Assembly: GCA_964553375.1 (NCBI GenBank)
Contig: CAZKKN010000001.1
Coordinates: 47,385-111,384 of the forward strand
DNA: 64,000 bases
Source: UBA9715 sp964553375
GTDB lineage: Bacteria; Actinomycetota; Coriobacteriia; Coriobacteriales; Eggerthellaceae
Reading direction: 5' to 3'
In this document: in pieces, positions 40,301 through 55,300 of the stretch
Layout of the letters: every line of letters begins with the position of its first letter
Position numbering within the stretch: the first letter of the stretch is position 1
Program-made: the position numbers and the translations under genes
The notes under the pieces: generated by a model
Told to the model about the DNA's origin: nothing
Databases searched by the model: none
What the model saw: only the letters and a program-made list of their open reading frames with translations

Positions 40301-43300
40301 CTACACCGGCGAGGCTCAGCCGCTTACGGCTTCCGACCTGAAGGTGACCTATGTGGACGACGGCGGCGTTACCACCGAGCTGGTGGAAGGCGAGAGCTAT
40401 GTGATAGCCAGCCAGACCAACAACGTGAACGCCGGTACCGCCACGGTTATCGTGAAGGGCACCGGTGACTACGCCGGTACCGCCACGGTGACCTACAAGA
40501 TAGCCCCCTACAAGCTGACGGCTGCCGATGTTCAGGCCATCGCCGACCAGCTGTACCTGGTGAGCGACGACGGCAACCCCGTGCAGCTCACTCCTGCCGT
40601 GGTGGTTAAGTTCGGCACCACCACCCTGGTGCTGAACACCGACTACGCCACGGCTTACGGCCCCAACAACACCGTGGGCGATGGCGCGGGTACGGTGACC
40701 ATCACCGGTGTGACGGATGGCAACTTCATCACCGATGAAAGCGGCATCCCGGTGACCTTCAACATCGTTAAGCCCGAGCAGGGCATGGTGCGCCTGGTGA
40801 GCCTGGGCGCCCTGGGCGATGTGGAATACGACGGCGAGGCGCAGACGCCGGCCGTCACCGTTACGGCGGAGCAGTACAATGCCACGACCGAGGAATGGGA
40901 GCCCTTCGCGGGCACCGTGCCCACCAGCTATTACGGCGTGGATTACGCCAACAACGTGAACGTGGGCACCGCGGACGTCACCGTGACGGCCCGGCCTCAG
41001 ACCGGCGAGGGTGCGCCGAAGATCGTGGGCACCCTGAGCGGTCACTTCAACATCACCGCTCAGGATCTTACGGATCGCACCGATGTGGTAGTGAGCGTGG
41101 ATGACTCCACCTACACCGGCGGATCGGTGAGCCCTGCTGTGCGCGTGACGCTGAATGGCGAGGAACTGGTGCGCGGCACGGACTTCGTTGCCGAGTACGC
41201 CCACAACGTGGAGGTGACCGATCCCACTACCGGTCAGAATCCCAGTGGCGACAAGCCCACGGTAACCGTGACCTTCAAGGGCAACTACACCGGCACCAAG
41301 ACGGCCAACTTCAAGATTGGCAAGGCCGACCTGGCCACGGCTGTGGTGGCGCCCATCCCGGCCCAGCCCTTCAACAACGAAGAGCCGGTCTATGTGAATG
41401 ACCAGCTGAAGCTCTCCATCGCCGGCAACATGATCGCCCTGGGCGATCTGGGCGAGCCCACGAAGGTGGCCGACAAGGAAGACACCTACGTGTTCGAGAA
41501 CGCGGACTTCACCGTGACCTACGAGAACAACTGCAAGTTCTCCTCGGCTGACTCGCTTGCCAAGGTGACCATTGAGGCAAAGGCGGCCAACACCCACTAC
41601 ACCGGCTCCACCAGCGCCACGTTCTTCGTGGGCAGCGTAACGGTGACGGCCGACATGGTGCAAGACCTGGCCACGGCCAATCATGTGTACACCGGCAGCG
41701 CCGTGGAACCGCTGGTCATCGTGATGGGCGAGGAGCCCAATACCTACAGTGTTACCGTGGCCGAGGCTGCAGACGTGACCTACACCAAGGCCGGCGAGGC
41801 CCTGGCTGCCGACAAGTCCAACGCCGTGCGCCCGGTGAACGTTGGTTCCTACACGGCGCATATCACCGAGAAGGATGGCAGCCCCTATGGCATCACGGGC
41901 ACCATCACCAAGGACTTCCAGATCACCCCGGCTGTAATCGATGCCGTGTCCGTACCGGCCGATGCCACCGAGCTTACCTACAACGCCCAGGGCCAGGAGC
42001 CCACGTTGGCCGTGACCGCCGTTTACGGCGATAGCGCGGCGAGCAAGCCCGTGGTGAACGTCCCGGCTGATCCTGATGCTGTTCCTCCGGTGACTGCTGT
42101 GGATAACTACTCCATCACCTACGCGGCAGATAAGTCCGTGACGGACAACAACGCCGCGCTGACCACCGACACCAAGCTGCCGCTGAATGCCGGCACGTAC
42201 ACGGCTACCGTGGCTGCCGCCAGCGCGAACTTCGTGTTGGCCTCTGACATCGCAAAGCAGTTCGCCACAGACGCCGATGCGGCACCTTACGGCGATCTGA
42301 CCAAGAGCTTCTACAAGCGCTTCGCGCCGGCTGAAGGTACTGCAGCCGGTGATGTGGCGGATATCGCCACGGGCTTCGATGTGAAGCCCTACGAGCTGGA
42401 TGCCTCCACCACCAAGGTGGGCACCTTGCAGGCCGACGGCTCCGTGAAGAACCTGGTGTTCAACGGCGCCGACCAGCAGAGCACCATGGATGTGGTGATC
42501 GCCTCGCCCTTCAACAAGGATGGCGAGACGGCCACGCTGGTGGCTCAGGATCCTGCAGCGGCGCCTGGTACGGCCTATGACTTCAGCTACCAGCTGAAGT
42601 GGCCCGATGGCACCACGGTTGAGAACCAGAAGGTGCGCAACGCCAACACCTACACCCTTACCATCACGGGCCATGGCAACTACGTGACCACCACCCCGGT
42701 GGACGTGAGCTTCACCGTTGACGCCGCCGACCTGAAAGACGTCACCGTGGCTGCCATCCCCGATCAGAACTACACCGGCGAGGCTGTGGAGCCTGCGCTC
42801 ACCGTTACCTTGGGCAGCGGCGCGACCGCTTACACCCTGGTGGCCGACACCGACTACGATGCCACCTACACCGACAACATCGCAGCAGGCACCAACACCG
42901 CCAAGGTATCGCTTGCTCCGGGTACGAGCGGCAACTTCACCGGTTCTAAGGACGGCATCACCTTCAGCATCGTGGCCACCTCCATCAAGGATGCCACGGT
43001 GACGCTTGATGCCGACCCGGCAACCTTCGTGTACAACGGCAAGAAGCAGGTCCCGGGCGTTACCGTGACCATGCAGATCCCCGATCCCGAGGGCGGCGAG
43101 GGAGCCACCAAGCCCAAGGCCCTCACGGCCAGCGACTACAAGGTGACCTACACCGTGGGCACCACGCCGGTGACCGATCCCACCAACGTGGCAACCTACA
43201 CCGTGCATGTGGAAGGCGCGGGCAACTACAAGGATAAGGTGGACGAGACCACGCCCATCACCTTCGACATCACCCCGTTCGCCTTCGCGGACGTGACCAT

Positions 43301-46300
43301 CGATCCGCTGGATCCGGCTCCCTACACCGGTGCCGAGCAGGCCGCGGTGCCTGCCATGACCCTGGTGCTGGCCGGTCAAGACGACCCGGCCACGCTGCCG
43401 GCGACCGACTACGCTTTGACGTACATCGTGGTGGATGAAGAGGGCAACACCGCCACTCTGGGCAGCACCGGCAAACCGCTGACCGCCGGCAAGTACCAGG
43501 TGAAGGTGACGCCCAAGGCCCCCAACATGGGCTTCGAGGGCGAGGCCGCCGATGCAGCACGCACCGTTGACTTCGAGATCGTTCCCACCTCCATCGCCCC
43601 GGCTATCGTGACGGCGGGGGATGTGCCCGCCAGCGTGAGCGGCGAGGTTGGCAGCGAGGTCTATGCGCCGGTGCAGCCCGAGCTCTCGGTGCTGCTGGGC
43701 ACCAATGTGCTCACGGCCAACGATTACTCCGTGACCTACGCTTTGGCCACCGGTTCCACTGGTGCGCTGGAGAACGGCCAGCCCACCCGGCCGGGCGACT
43801 ACACGGTGACCCTCACCGGCAAGGGCAACTACAAGGATTCCGTGACCGCCACCTTCAGCGTGGTTGATTCCACCAAGAAGCTGGTCACCGAGGCGCGGCT
43901 CTCCGCCGGCTTCGTGGCCCGCACCTTCACAGGCGAGCCCCAGCTGGTGACCGGCGACGACCTGATCGTCACCGGCGGCACCGGCACCGATGCGGCTACG
44001 CTCACCGTGGATACGGACTATGTCATCGCCCAGGTGACCAACAACGTGAACGCCGGTACGGCCACCGTGGTGGTGAAGGGCACCGGCGACTACGCCGGCA
44101 CCAAGAGCGTGACCTTCCCCATCGCCAAGGCGGACCTGGCCAGCGCTACCATCGCCGCCATTCCCGACCAACTGGTGGATGGCGAGAATCAGCTGAAGCC
44201 GGCCCTGGTGGTGGCCTTGGGCACCTACAAGCTCACCGAGGGCGTGGACTACACCGTGACCTACGGCGATAACAACACCGTGGGAACCGCTACCGGTAGC
44301 GCCATCATCACCCCGGTTGAGGGCAGCAACTTCACCGGCAGCAACTCCGGGACCTTCAACATCGTGGATCCGGAAGATGGCATGATCCGCCTGGTGTCTG
44401 TGAGCCGCGCGGATACCCCATACACCGGCAGCCCCATCACCACCGGCGCTGCGGTTGTGGCCGAGCGCTACGACGCTGCAACCGAGACCTGGTCGCCCTT
44501 CGCGGCCACGGCCAGCCACTACACCCTGACCTACAGCAACAACGTGAACGTGGGCACGGCAACGGTCACCGCCGTGGCCGTGGCTCCGGCTGCTGAAACC
44601 GACCCGAAGGTCGTGGGCAGCGTGAGCGGTACCTTCCAGATCACCGCCCGCAATGCGTCGGCGGCGATTCTCACCGTGGATCCCAACCCGGCCACCTACA
44701 CGGGTGGTGCGGTGACGCCCAGCGTGAAGGTTGAGCTTTCCGGCGCCACCCTTGTCTGCGGCACGGATTACGACGTGTCCTACACCAACAACGTGGAGCC
44801 CCATGCGGCTTCCGGTGCGGGTGCGCCCCGGGCCACCGTGACCTTCAAGGGCAACTACAGCGGCACCAAAGATGCGCTCTTCGCCATTGATAAGGCGAGT
44901 CTGACCAGCGCGAATATCGCCAATCCAGGCGTTCAGCCCTTCAAGCCAGGTCAGCATGCTACGCCTAAGCCCACCGTTACCTTCGCTGGCAATGCCATTG
45001 ACCTGGGCGATTTGGGCGAGCTGAAGGTCGTGGGTGGCGTGGATACCTACGAGAACGATAACTATCGGGTGACCTACGCCAACAACGATGCCGTTACCAC
45101 TACCACTTTGGCTAGCGTTACCGTTGAGGCCCTGACCCCCAACCCGTATTTCGTGGATAGCATCTCCACCACCTTCCGCATCGGCGAGGTAACGCTGGAG
45201 CAGGCGAACGTGAAGCTGGACCCGAATGCCTCGCTGGTCTACACCGGCGAAGAGGTGAAGCCGGTCATCGTTCAGATCGGCGAACCGGGTAGCGAGTACA
45301 CCCTTACCGTGGGGCCGAAGGAAGACGGCACCTCGGCCGACGTGGACATGGTATACACCGATAACATCAACGTGGCCTACGATGCCTCGGGCAACGTGAT
45401 CGCCAAGGCCCGGGCCACCCTGAAGGCCGTTGAGGGCAGCGCCTTCAAACTGCCCGACACGCCGCTTTACCTGGACTTCGCCATCGCACCGGCCCCCATC
45501 ACCAGCGTTGAGGTGGGCGAGCTGGCGTATCTGGGCAAAGACCTCACCCCGGTACTCACCGTGACCGCCACTGGCGGTGCCGGTCCCATCAATGTGACCA
45601 CGGGCTACACTGCCGCCTATACCATGGGCGATCCGGCTGTGGCTGTGACCAAGGTGCGCAACGCCGGCGACTACACCGTGACCCTCACGGCTGCCGCCAA
45701 GGGCAACTTCTGCGATGCCACCGTTAAGAACGGCGAAGGCGCAGAAGAGGTGAAGAAGGCCTCGACCGACTTCACCGTGGCCAAGGCCGACCTGAATGAC
45801 GTCACCGTAACCGGCGTGGGCGACAAGCTCTTCACCGGCGGCGCGGTGACCCAGAGCGGCTACACCGTGACCTTCGGCGATGATACTCTGAAGGCGAACG
45901 TGGACTTCAGTGAGACCTACGCCAACAATACCGCTGTGGGTCCGGCAACCTTGACCCTTACGGCGTTGGCTGCCAACGATAACTTCACCACCGGTACCAC
46001 CAAGGTGCTGAACTTCAACATCGTGGGTGCGGACATCGCCAAGGCGAACGTGGCGCCCATCCCCGACCAGGTGTTCACCGGCAGCGCCGTGGAGCCTGAT
46101 CTTCAGGTGAGCTTCGGTACGCCGGCCACGCCTCTGGTGAACGGCGTGGACTACACCGTGACCTACCTGAACAACAAGGCCGTTGGTCAGGCCTTCGCCA
46201 CCATAACCGGCATGGGCAACTACACCGGCACCAAGCAGGTGTCCTTCAACATCCTGCCTGCGGACATGAGCACCGCAAGCGCTGTTGTGGCCGATGCGCG

Positions 46301-49300
46301 GCTTTCCGAGGTGCAGGCGGGCAGCGCCCCCGCACCGGTGGTGAAGCTGGGCGAGGCCACCCTGGTCGCTGGCACGGACTACACCGTGGTCTATCGCGCG
46401 GTGGGCGAAGGTGCCGTGGTGACCGGCGGCAAGCCTGCGGCTGTGGGCAACTACGAAGCCGTCTTCACCGGCACGGGCAACTATACCGGCAGCGTGACCG
46501 CAACCTTCAGCGTGATCGCCGACGAAGACGTGACCGGCACCATCACTGCCGTGGCGGATATCGCTGCTCAGGCTTATACCGGAAGCGCCATTGAGCCCGC
46601 CCTCACCGTGAGCGGTACCAAGGGCGAGGAAGCCGTGGCTTCTGTGGCGGCCAACTTCTATGAGGCCACCTTCAGCAACAACGTGAACGCCGGCACGGCC
46701 ACCGTTACCGTGGTGGGCCGCAATGGCTATGTGGGCACCGTGACCAAGACCTTCCGCATCGATCCGAAGGCGCTGGCCGATTCCATGATAGGCACCATTG
46801 GCCAGCAGGCCATCGGCGCGGAGCCGGCCATCACCGTGACCGATGGCGCTTACACCCTGGTGGAGGGCGTGGACTACACCGTGACCTCCATCGCTGGGAC
46901 CGATAGCGCCGGCACGGGCACGGTGACCATTACCGCTGTGGATGGTGGGAACTACAGCGGAACCGCCAGCAAGGACTTCACCGTGGTGGATACCTCCACG
47001 GGCACTTTCTGGGATCTGTCCGACCCGGCTCACACCATGAGCATCGCCGGCACCTTCACCTATAACGGTACGCCGCAGACGCCCGTTCCCACGGTGCGCA
47101 TCAACGCCGTGGGCGCCAATCCCGCGCCTGCCGCTCAGCCGGTGCGCGGCACGGATTACACCGTGAGCTATGCCAACAATGTGAACGCGGGCACCGCCAC
47201 CGTGGTGGTTGCAGCCAAGGAAGGCAGCACCTCCTATGTGGGCTCCCGTACGCTCACCTTCACTATCGCTCCCAAGTCGCTTGCGACCACCACGGGCGCA
47301 GGGGCCATCACCGCGGCTGCCATCCCGGCGCAGAGCTTCACCGGCAGCGCCATCCAGCCGCCGGTAACCCTGACCGACGTGGCCCTGAGCACCGTTCTGG
47401 CCGTGGGCACGGACTACACCGTGGGTTACGCGAACAATGTGAACCCCGGTACCGCTACCGCCACGGCAACCGGCACCGGTAACTACACCGGCACCCGTGC
47501 TGTGACCTTCACCATTTCCGGTGGGGCCAACCTGGCCGATGCGGTTATCTCCGTGGATGACCAGACCTACACCGGCAGCGCCATCAGCCCTGCGGTCACC
47601 GTGACCTACAACGGCACCGTGCTCTCTGCGGGCACCGCTGCCACCGACCACTACACTCTGGGTGCCTGGAACGCCAACACCAATGTGGGCACCGCTACGG
47701 CCACTTTGACCGGCCGCGGCGCCTTTGCGGGCAGCACCGCTACGGCTACGTTCAACATCCTTCCGGCGAACATCGCCGCAGGTGCAGCCAGCGTGTCCGA
47801 TGTGCCCGAAAGCGCCGATCCGGCACCGTCGCCCGTAACCAGCCTGGTGCTGGGCGGCAAGACGCTTACTGCCGGCACGGACTACGATGTGGCCTACTCC
47901 CAGGATCTGGCCACCGCCGTGGCTGGCACCACGGTGACCGCCACCTTCACCGGCAAGGGCAACTACACCGGTACCGCCACGGCCACCTTCCAGGTGCTGC
48001 CGGCGGGTACCACCCAGCGCGAGTTCACCCTTAGCAACCCGCGCGTGACTGGGCTTTCCGCTGTGTACTACACGGGGGCGGCCCATACGCCGGAGCCTGT
48101 GGTGAGCTACACCGGCACAGGTACGCTGGTTAAGGATACCGACTACACGTTGGCTTACCAGAACAACGTGGATAAGGGCACCGCTACGGTGGTCATCACC
48201 GGTAAGGGCGGCTACAAGGGTTCCGTTACCAAGACCTTCACCATCAACCCGGCGCCTCTGGGCACCGGTGCCGGTGGTGTGAACGCCACGGTGACGGCTC
48301 CGGATGCCTTCTACACCGGCAGCGCCATCACCCCGTCTGTGGTGGTCACCACCGCCGCAGGCAAGGTGCTCGTGGAGGGCACGGACTTCTCCGCCACCTT
48401 CGCCAACAACACCAATGTGGGCACTGCGACCATAAACGTAACCGGCTTGGGTAACTACACCGGCCCCCGTACGGGCAGCTTCCAGATCAAGGCGCTTGAC
48501 CTGGCTAACGCCACCATGACAGCTCCCGACATCTCCTACGTGAAGGGCAGCACGCCCTCTGTCACCAACCATGCTGTGAAGGTGATCATGGGTGGCAAGG
48601 AGCTCACGAAGGCCACCAGCACCACCGCTACCAGCGGCGACTACGTGTTGAGCTACCAGGCCGTGGGCGAGGGCGCAACCCTCACCAGCGGCAGGCCCGC
48701 TACGGCCGGCACCTACATCGCCGTAGCCACGGCGCGTAACGGCTCTGCCTACACGGGCACCATCAGCGCGCCCTTCACCGTGAAGATGGTGGACAGCTCC
48801 ACCGAGCTGCCCAAGGCCATCCAGAGCGCCTGGATCACCCAGCCGCTGCCGTCGGCGGTTTACACCGGCAGCTCCCATGAGCCGGCCATCACCATCGTGG
48901 ATGGCTCCACGGCTCTGGCTAAGGACACGGACTTCACCGTGGCCTATGCCGATAACGTGAACGCCGGCACCGCCAGCGCGATCATCAACGGCACGGGCGC
49001 CTACAGCGGCACCTTCGTGCTGAAGTTCGACGTGCTGCCGGCGAACATCGCCGATGCGAATCCCGCCGTTGCCAATATGCAGCATACCGGTGCGGTGCTC
49101 ACGCCCGTACCTGCGGCTGCCCTGGGCGGCAAGGCCCTGGTTGAGGGCACGGACTTCACCGTGACCTACAGCGATACCGTGCAAGAGGTGGGCACCTACA
49201 GCGCCACCTTCACCGGCAAGGGCAACTTCACCGGCACCGCCACCGTGAACTTCACCGTGGCCGCCGCAGATGATCCGTCCATGCGCGACATCGCCACCGC

Positions 49301-52300
49301 CACCCCCAATGCCATTGCGGGCCAGACCTACGATGGCACTTCCAAGACGCCAGCCCTCACCTTCGCCGGCACGGGCGCGCCGGTAGAGGGCACCGACTAC
49401 ACCGTGGCCTATCGCGATAACCTGAAGGTGGGCACTGCGTCCATCGACGTTACCGCCATGGGCCCGGTGTGGTACGGTACGCGCACTATCACATTCACGA
49501 TCGGCCCCGCCACTTTGAACGGCGGCAGCGTCACCGTGGCCGACATCCCCGTTGGCGGCACCCCCGCCCCGGTGGTGAAGGATTCTGCGGGCAACGTGAT
49601 CCCGTCCGATGAGTACGACGTGGCTTACATCCCGGACGATCCCACCACGGCGGCCCCGGGCGATAGCATCACCGTTTCGGTGACGCCGAAGAGCCCCGGC
49701 AACTACACCGGTGGCCCGCTTACCGGCAGCTTCAAGGTGATGACTGCCGAAGAGCAGGCAGCCAAGGTGGACCTGGCCACCGTGAAGGCGGCTTTGTCTC
49801 CCACCACCTATATATATGATGGCACGGCCAAGACCCCGTCTGTGACGCTGGACGCTGTGACCGTGGACGGCCAGGTGAAGACGCTGGTGGAGGGTACGGA
49901 CTACACCGTGGTCTATGGCTCCAACACCAACGCCGGCCCCGCTACGGCCACCATTGCGGCTGTGGCTGGCAGCGAGCTGGTCTATGGCAGCCAGGAGCTC
50001 ACCTTCAGCATCTCTGCGGCAGACCTGAGCGCTGCCGTGGTGAGTGCCGATGACGCCACCTATACCGGAAGCGCCATTGAGCCTGCAGGCCTGAAGGTGG
50101 TCCTGGGCGGCATCACGCTTGCCACCCCGGCCGACTTCACGTTCACCACAACTAACAATGTTGATCCGGGTCAGGCGCTCGTCACCATCACCGGTGCGGG
50201 CAACTACACCGGCACGGCTACGGGCAACTTCCAGATCAAGGCTCAAGACATCAGCGATCCCGCGGTTGTCAGCGTGGATGTGGCTTCGCCTGTGGCATAC
50301 ACGGGCAGCCCCCTCACCCCGGCGGTCACCGTGACCGACGTGGCGGGCAACGCGCTGGTCTATGGCACGGACTACACCTTGAGCTACGCGAACAACGTGA
50401 ACGTAGGCAGCAACGCCTCCGTTACCGTGACCGGCGCGGGCAAGTACGCCGGCTCCAGCGTGACCAAGACCTTCCAGATCACCGCCGCCAGCTTGGCCGG
50501 TGCCGTGGTGGAAGTGGCCCCGGCCCAGTACGACGGCCAGCCGCACACCGCTGTGGTGACTAAGGTCACCCTGAACGGCAAGGTCCTCACGGCTGGTACG
50601 GACTACAACGTGGTACCCGTCATCGAGACCGCAGTGAACACCACGGGCTATGACGTGCCCGTCACCGGCACCGGCAACTACAGCGGCGGTGCCCAGGGCA
50701 AGTTCGTGATCAATCCCATCGACATCAGCGGCGCCAAGGTGACCATCGCCAATACCGCAGCCCCGCTGAGCAGCGAGGACGACCTGAAGGCCGCCACCAC
50801 CGTGGTGCTGCCCGATGGCACGGTGCTCACCGCCTTGGACTTCTCCATGGACGTGACTCCGAACACCTTCCCGCTGGATGCAGGCAGCTACACCGCTGCG
50901 GTGACCGGCGCGGGCAATTACGGCGGCACGGTGCCGGGCAACGCCTTCACCGTGGTGGATGCCGATAAGGCCAAGACCTTGGCTTCCATAGAGCTTGATC
51001 CGGCGGATCAGGACCTCGCATTCGCCGGCAACCCGGTGCGGCCCACCGTTAAGGTGACCTACACCGATGCCGAGAATACCGAGCCGGTGGAGGCCCCGGC
51101 CGATGGCTACACCCTGACCTATGTGGACAACACCAAGGCCGGCACCGCCAAGGTGATCGCTACCGGCACCGGTGACTATGTGGGCAAGGTGGAGCTGGAG
51201 TTCACCATCACCGCTGCCGAGCTTACGGCCAGCATGCCCAATGCCATCACCTACACCGGCGAGCAGCTGGCTCCCGTCTATGTGGTGAAGGCGGGCGACA
51301 CCACCCTGAGCGCCGAGCAATACACCGTGACCTATGAGCTGGGCGGCACCGCCGTTGACGGCCTGGTGAATGCCGGCACCTACGATGCCACCTTCACCGC
51401 CACCGGCGATTACGCAGGCTCCACAGTGACCATCCAGGTTACGGTGGATAAGGCGAACATCGCCGGCGCCACCCTCACCGTGGGCGACATAGAGCAGGGC
51501 GAAGAGCCTGTGGCAACCGTGACCTTCAACGGCAAGCCGCTCGCAAGCCCCGCCGACTACACGGTGACCGATGACGGCAATAACGGCTCCACGGGCGATA
51601 AGGTGTATACCATCGCCGGCGCGGGCAACTTCACCGGCGAGAAGAGCGCTTCCTATGAGGTGGTGGCTCCGGGCAGCTCCAAGGGCTCCCTGGCCGATGC
51701 CGTTGTGACCGGTGCTTCGCCTAAGACCTACACGGGCAAGGCGCAGACGCAGGACAGCCTGAAGGTGGTCCTGGGCGACAAGACGCTCGTTCAGGGTACG
51801 GACTTCACCGTGACCTATAGCAACAACGTGAACGCGGGCGAGGCTACGGCCAGCTTGCGCGGCATCGGTGGCTACATCGGCACTCAGGACGTGCCCTTCA
51901 CCATTGCCAAGGCAGACATCGCCAAGGCCAACCCGGCTATCACCAACATGGCTGTGACTGGCTCGCCGCTGGATGTCACGGTGAACGCCACCTTCAACGG
52001 CACCACGTTGGTAAGCCCCGCGGACTTCACTGTGACCCCGGTCACCGTGAGCGCAGCGGGCAGCTACACCGCCACGGTGAGCGGCGCCGGCAACTTCAAG
52101 GGTTCTGTGGATGTGCCCTTCAAGGTGCTCACCGCTGAAGACATAAAGATCGATCTGGGCGACGGCACCTACACGGTTACGCTGAGCCCGGCTTCCAACC
52201 CCTACACCGGTGAGCCCATCACCCCCAGCGTTACCGTGCGCAAGAACGGCGTGTCCGGCGCTGCCGGTCTGGTGGATGCTTCGCTGTACACCGTGACGTA

Positions 52301-55300
52301 TCAGAACAATGTGAACGTGGGCGCGAACACTGCCATCGCCAAGGTATCCGCTGTGGGCGAAGGCGTCGTGGGCAGCGTTGAGGGCACCTTCTCCATCACG
52401 GCCAAGGCGCTCACTGCCGCCATGGTGAGCATCCCCCATGCAACCTACACCGGCGCTGAGCAAACGCCCACCGTGGTGGTGACCGATGGCAGCCGTACGC
52501 TCACGGCTGGCACGGATTACACCGTGGAAGTGGTGAAGCGCGGTACCGCTGCGAGCACCTACGCCACGGCTGTGCGCGTGAACGGCACCGGCAACTACAG
52601 CGGTGCGGTGACCAGCGGCACCCAGCTGAGCTTCATCATCGATCCGGCGCCCATCAGCGCGGCGGACATCGCCGTGGCCAACATCCCGGCCGATGCCGTG
52701 GGCACGCTGGCCCGCACCCCCGGCGTGAGCGCCACCTTCAACGGCGTGGAACTGCGCCAGGGCGCTTCCTATGACTACACCGTGACCACCAACGTGCCCA
52801 CCACGGGCACCCTGGTGGCTGGCGATACCTACATCGCCACCATCACGGCGCGCACGGGCACCGGCAAGAACTTCACCGGCACCACCACGCGCCAGTTCAA
52901 GGTGGTGGACCCGGCTACCGCTACGGATATCAACGACGGTTCCATCAGCATCACGCCGGCAACGATAAATAACCAGACCTACACCGGCACGGAGATCCGC
53001 CCGGCCATCACGGTGACCAAGGGCGGCACGGCGCTGGTCGAGGGTGTGGATTATGCCGTGACCTACGGCAACAACGTGAAGGTGGGCGCTGCCACCATCA
53101 CCATCGCCGGTATTGGCGATGCCTACTACGGCACACGCACCCTGGGCTTCAACATCGTGGGCCGTCCCATCGATGCCGCGGTGGTGACCGCCGATGACCA
53201 GGAGTGGACGGGCGCTGCCCTGCAGCCCAAGAACCTCGTGGTCACCCTGGGCGGCCGCACCCTGGTTGAGGGCACGGACTTCCAGTTCACTGCCGCCGAC
53301 GTGACGGATAACCGCGACGTGGGCGAGGCTACTGTGACCATCCACGGCATGGGCAACTATCGCAGCGATGCGGTGGGCCACTTCAATATCACCCCGGTGG
53401 ACCTCACCACCGGCGCGTTCAGCATCGTGGTCACTCCGGCCACGGTTAACTACGACGGCACCGCCAAGGAGCCTACGCGCATCGAGGTGAAGAAGGGCAC
53501 CACCACCGTGGCCACCCTGACCCCCACCACGACCAACCCGAACTTCGAGTACGAGGTCACCGATAACGTGAACGCCGGTACCGCTACGGTTACCGTGACC
53601 GGCCGGAATGCCTACACGGGTACGCTTTTCGGCAGCTTCCAGATCAAGGGCGTGTCCATAAGCAGCGCCGTTATCACGGTGCCGGAGCAGACCTACACCG
53701 GCAAGAAGCTCACGCCGGATGTCACCGTGACCATGAACGGCACTGAGCTTATCGAGGGCACGGACTACACCGTGGAATACGGCGATAACGTGAACGCTCC
53801 CACCGGCGAGCTCACCATCACCGGCAAGGGCAACTACGAGGGCATGAAGAAGCAGACCTTCCCCATCAAGCAGGCCAGCTTCGATGACGTAACCGTGGGC
53901 ACCGTGGATCCGCAGCCCTACACGGGCAGCGCCGTGAAGCCCGCCCTGCCCCTCACCTTCAACGGTGTGGCGCTGGTGGAGGGCACGGACTATACCGTGG
54001 CTTGGAAGGATAACGTTGAGGTAAGCGCTCCGGGCAAGAAGGCCGTGGCCACGGTGACCGGCAAGGGCAACTTCGCCAGCACGCCGCAGCTGACCATCGA
54101 GTTCCAGATCACCCCGGCCAGCCTGGCCAATGCCGTGGTGGCTGCGGGCGATGTGAAGAAGCCCGCCGCTGCGCCCAGCCCGGTGAGCGCTACGCTGAAC
54201 GGCACCGCGCTTACGAAGGACAAGGATTACACCGTGGTGATCTACAATGCCGCGGGCGAGGTTGTGGCCGACCTGACCACTGCCGACCCAGGCGTGTACA
54301 CCGCGATGTTCGTGGGCATCGGCAACTACACCGAGACGGCCCAGACCACCTTCAACCTGCTGGACGAGAACACGCCGAAGATCGACATCACCAAATACGA
54401 TGTGAGCGCCACCAACCAGTACTACACCGGCTCTGCGGTGACCCCGCAGGTCACGCTGACGCTGAAGGCCGATGCGACGGATGCGGACAACTACCCGCAG
54501 ACCATCACGGTGGCAAGCCCGCTGCGCACCACCTACGCGCCGACCGACCTGGTGGGCAAGCCGGATACGACCACCACCGTGACCGTAACGGTGCGTCCGC
54601 CCAGCTCCACCAACAACATCTACAAGAACAGCACCACCGATAGGATCACGGGTACGTTCCTCATCCTGCCGCGGCCGGCGACCGATCCTGCTACGGACCT
54701 GACCTACGTGGCCGCTATGGCCGAGGTGGGCGACTTCACCTTCAACGGCAGCGCCATCACGCCCACGCCGGCTGTGACCATGGACGCCATAGATTCCGAC
54801 GGCAATCCGGTGATGGTGGACGGCCTGCCCGTATCCGTCACGCTGAAGCCGGGCGTGGACTTCACCTACGAATACGAGAACAACGTGAACGCCGGCACCG
54901 CCACCGTGAAGGCCGTCGCCCTTGAGGGCAGCGGGTTCACCGGCGAGGTAAGCCGCACCTTCCAGATCATGGAAGCCGACTGGGCCAACACCACGGCGTC
55001 TATCGCTAACAGCACCTATCCGTTCACCGGCGAGGAGATGACGGCCGATGACGTCCGCGACGACATCGCCGTGAAGCTGGGTTCGGTGCTGGTGCCCCAG
55101 GATGCCTACGACGTGGTCATAAGCTGCGACGACTGGACCGTTGCTGGCAGTGAGGTCACCATCACCGTGACGCCCAAGGCCGGTGGCAACTTCAAGACCG
55201 ATCCCGCTCCGGTGCCCCACGAGTTGAAGGTGCGCCTGGGTACGCTGTCGCTGGCCGATGCCGAGGTGAATGTGGCTTGGGAGACCGAGCCCATCCCCTA

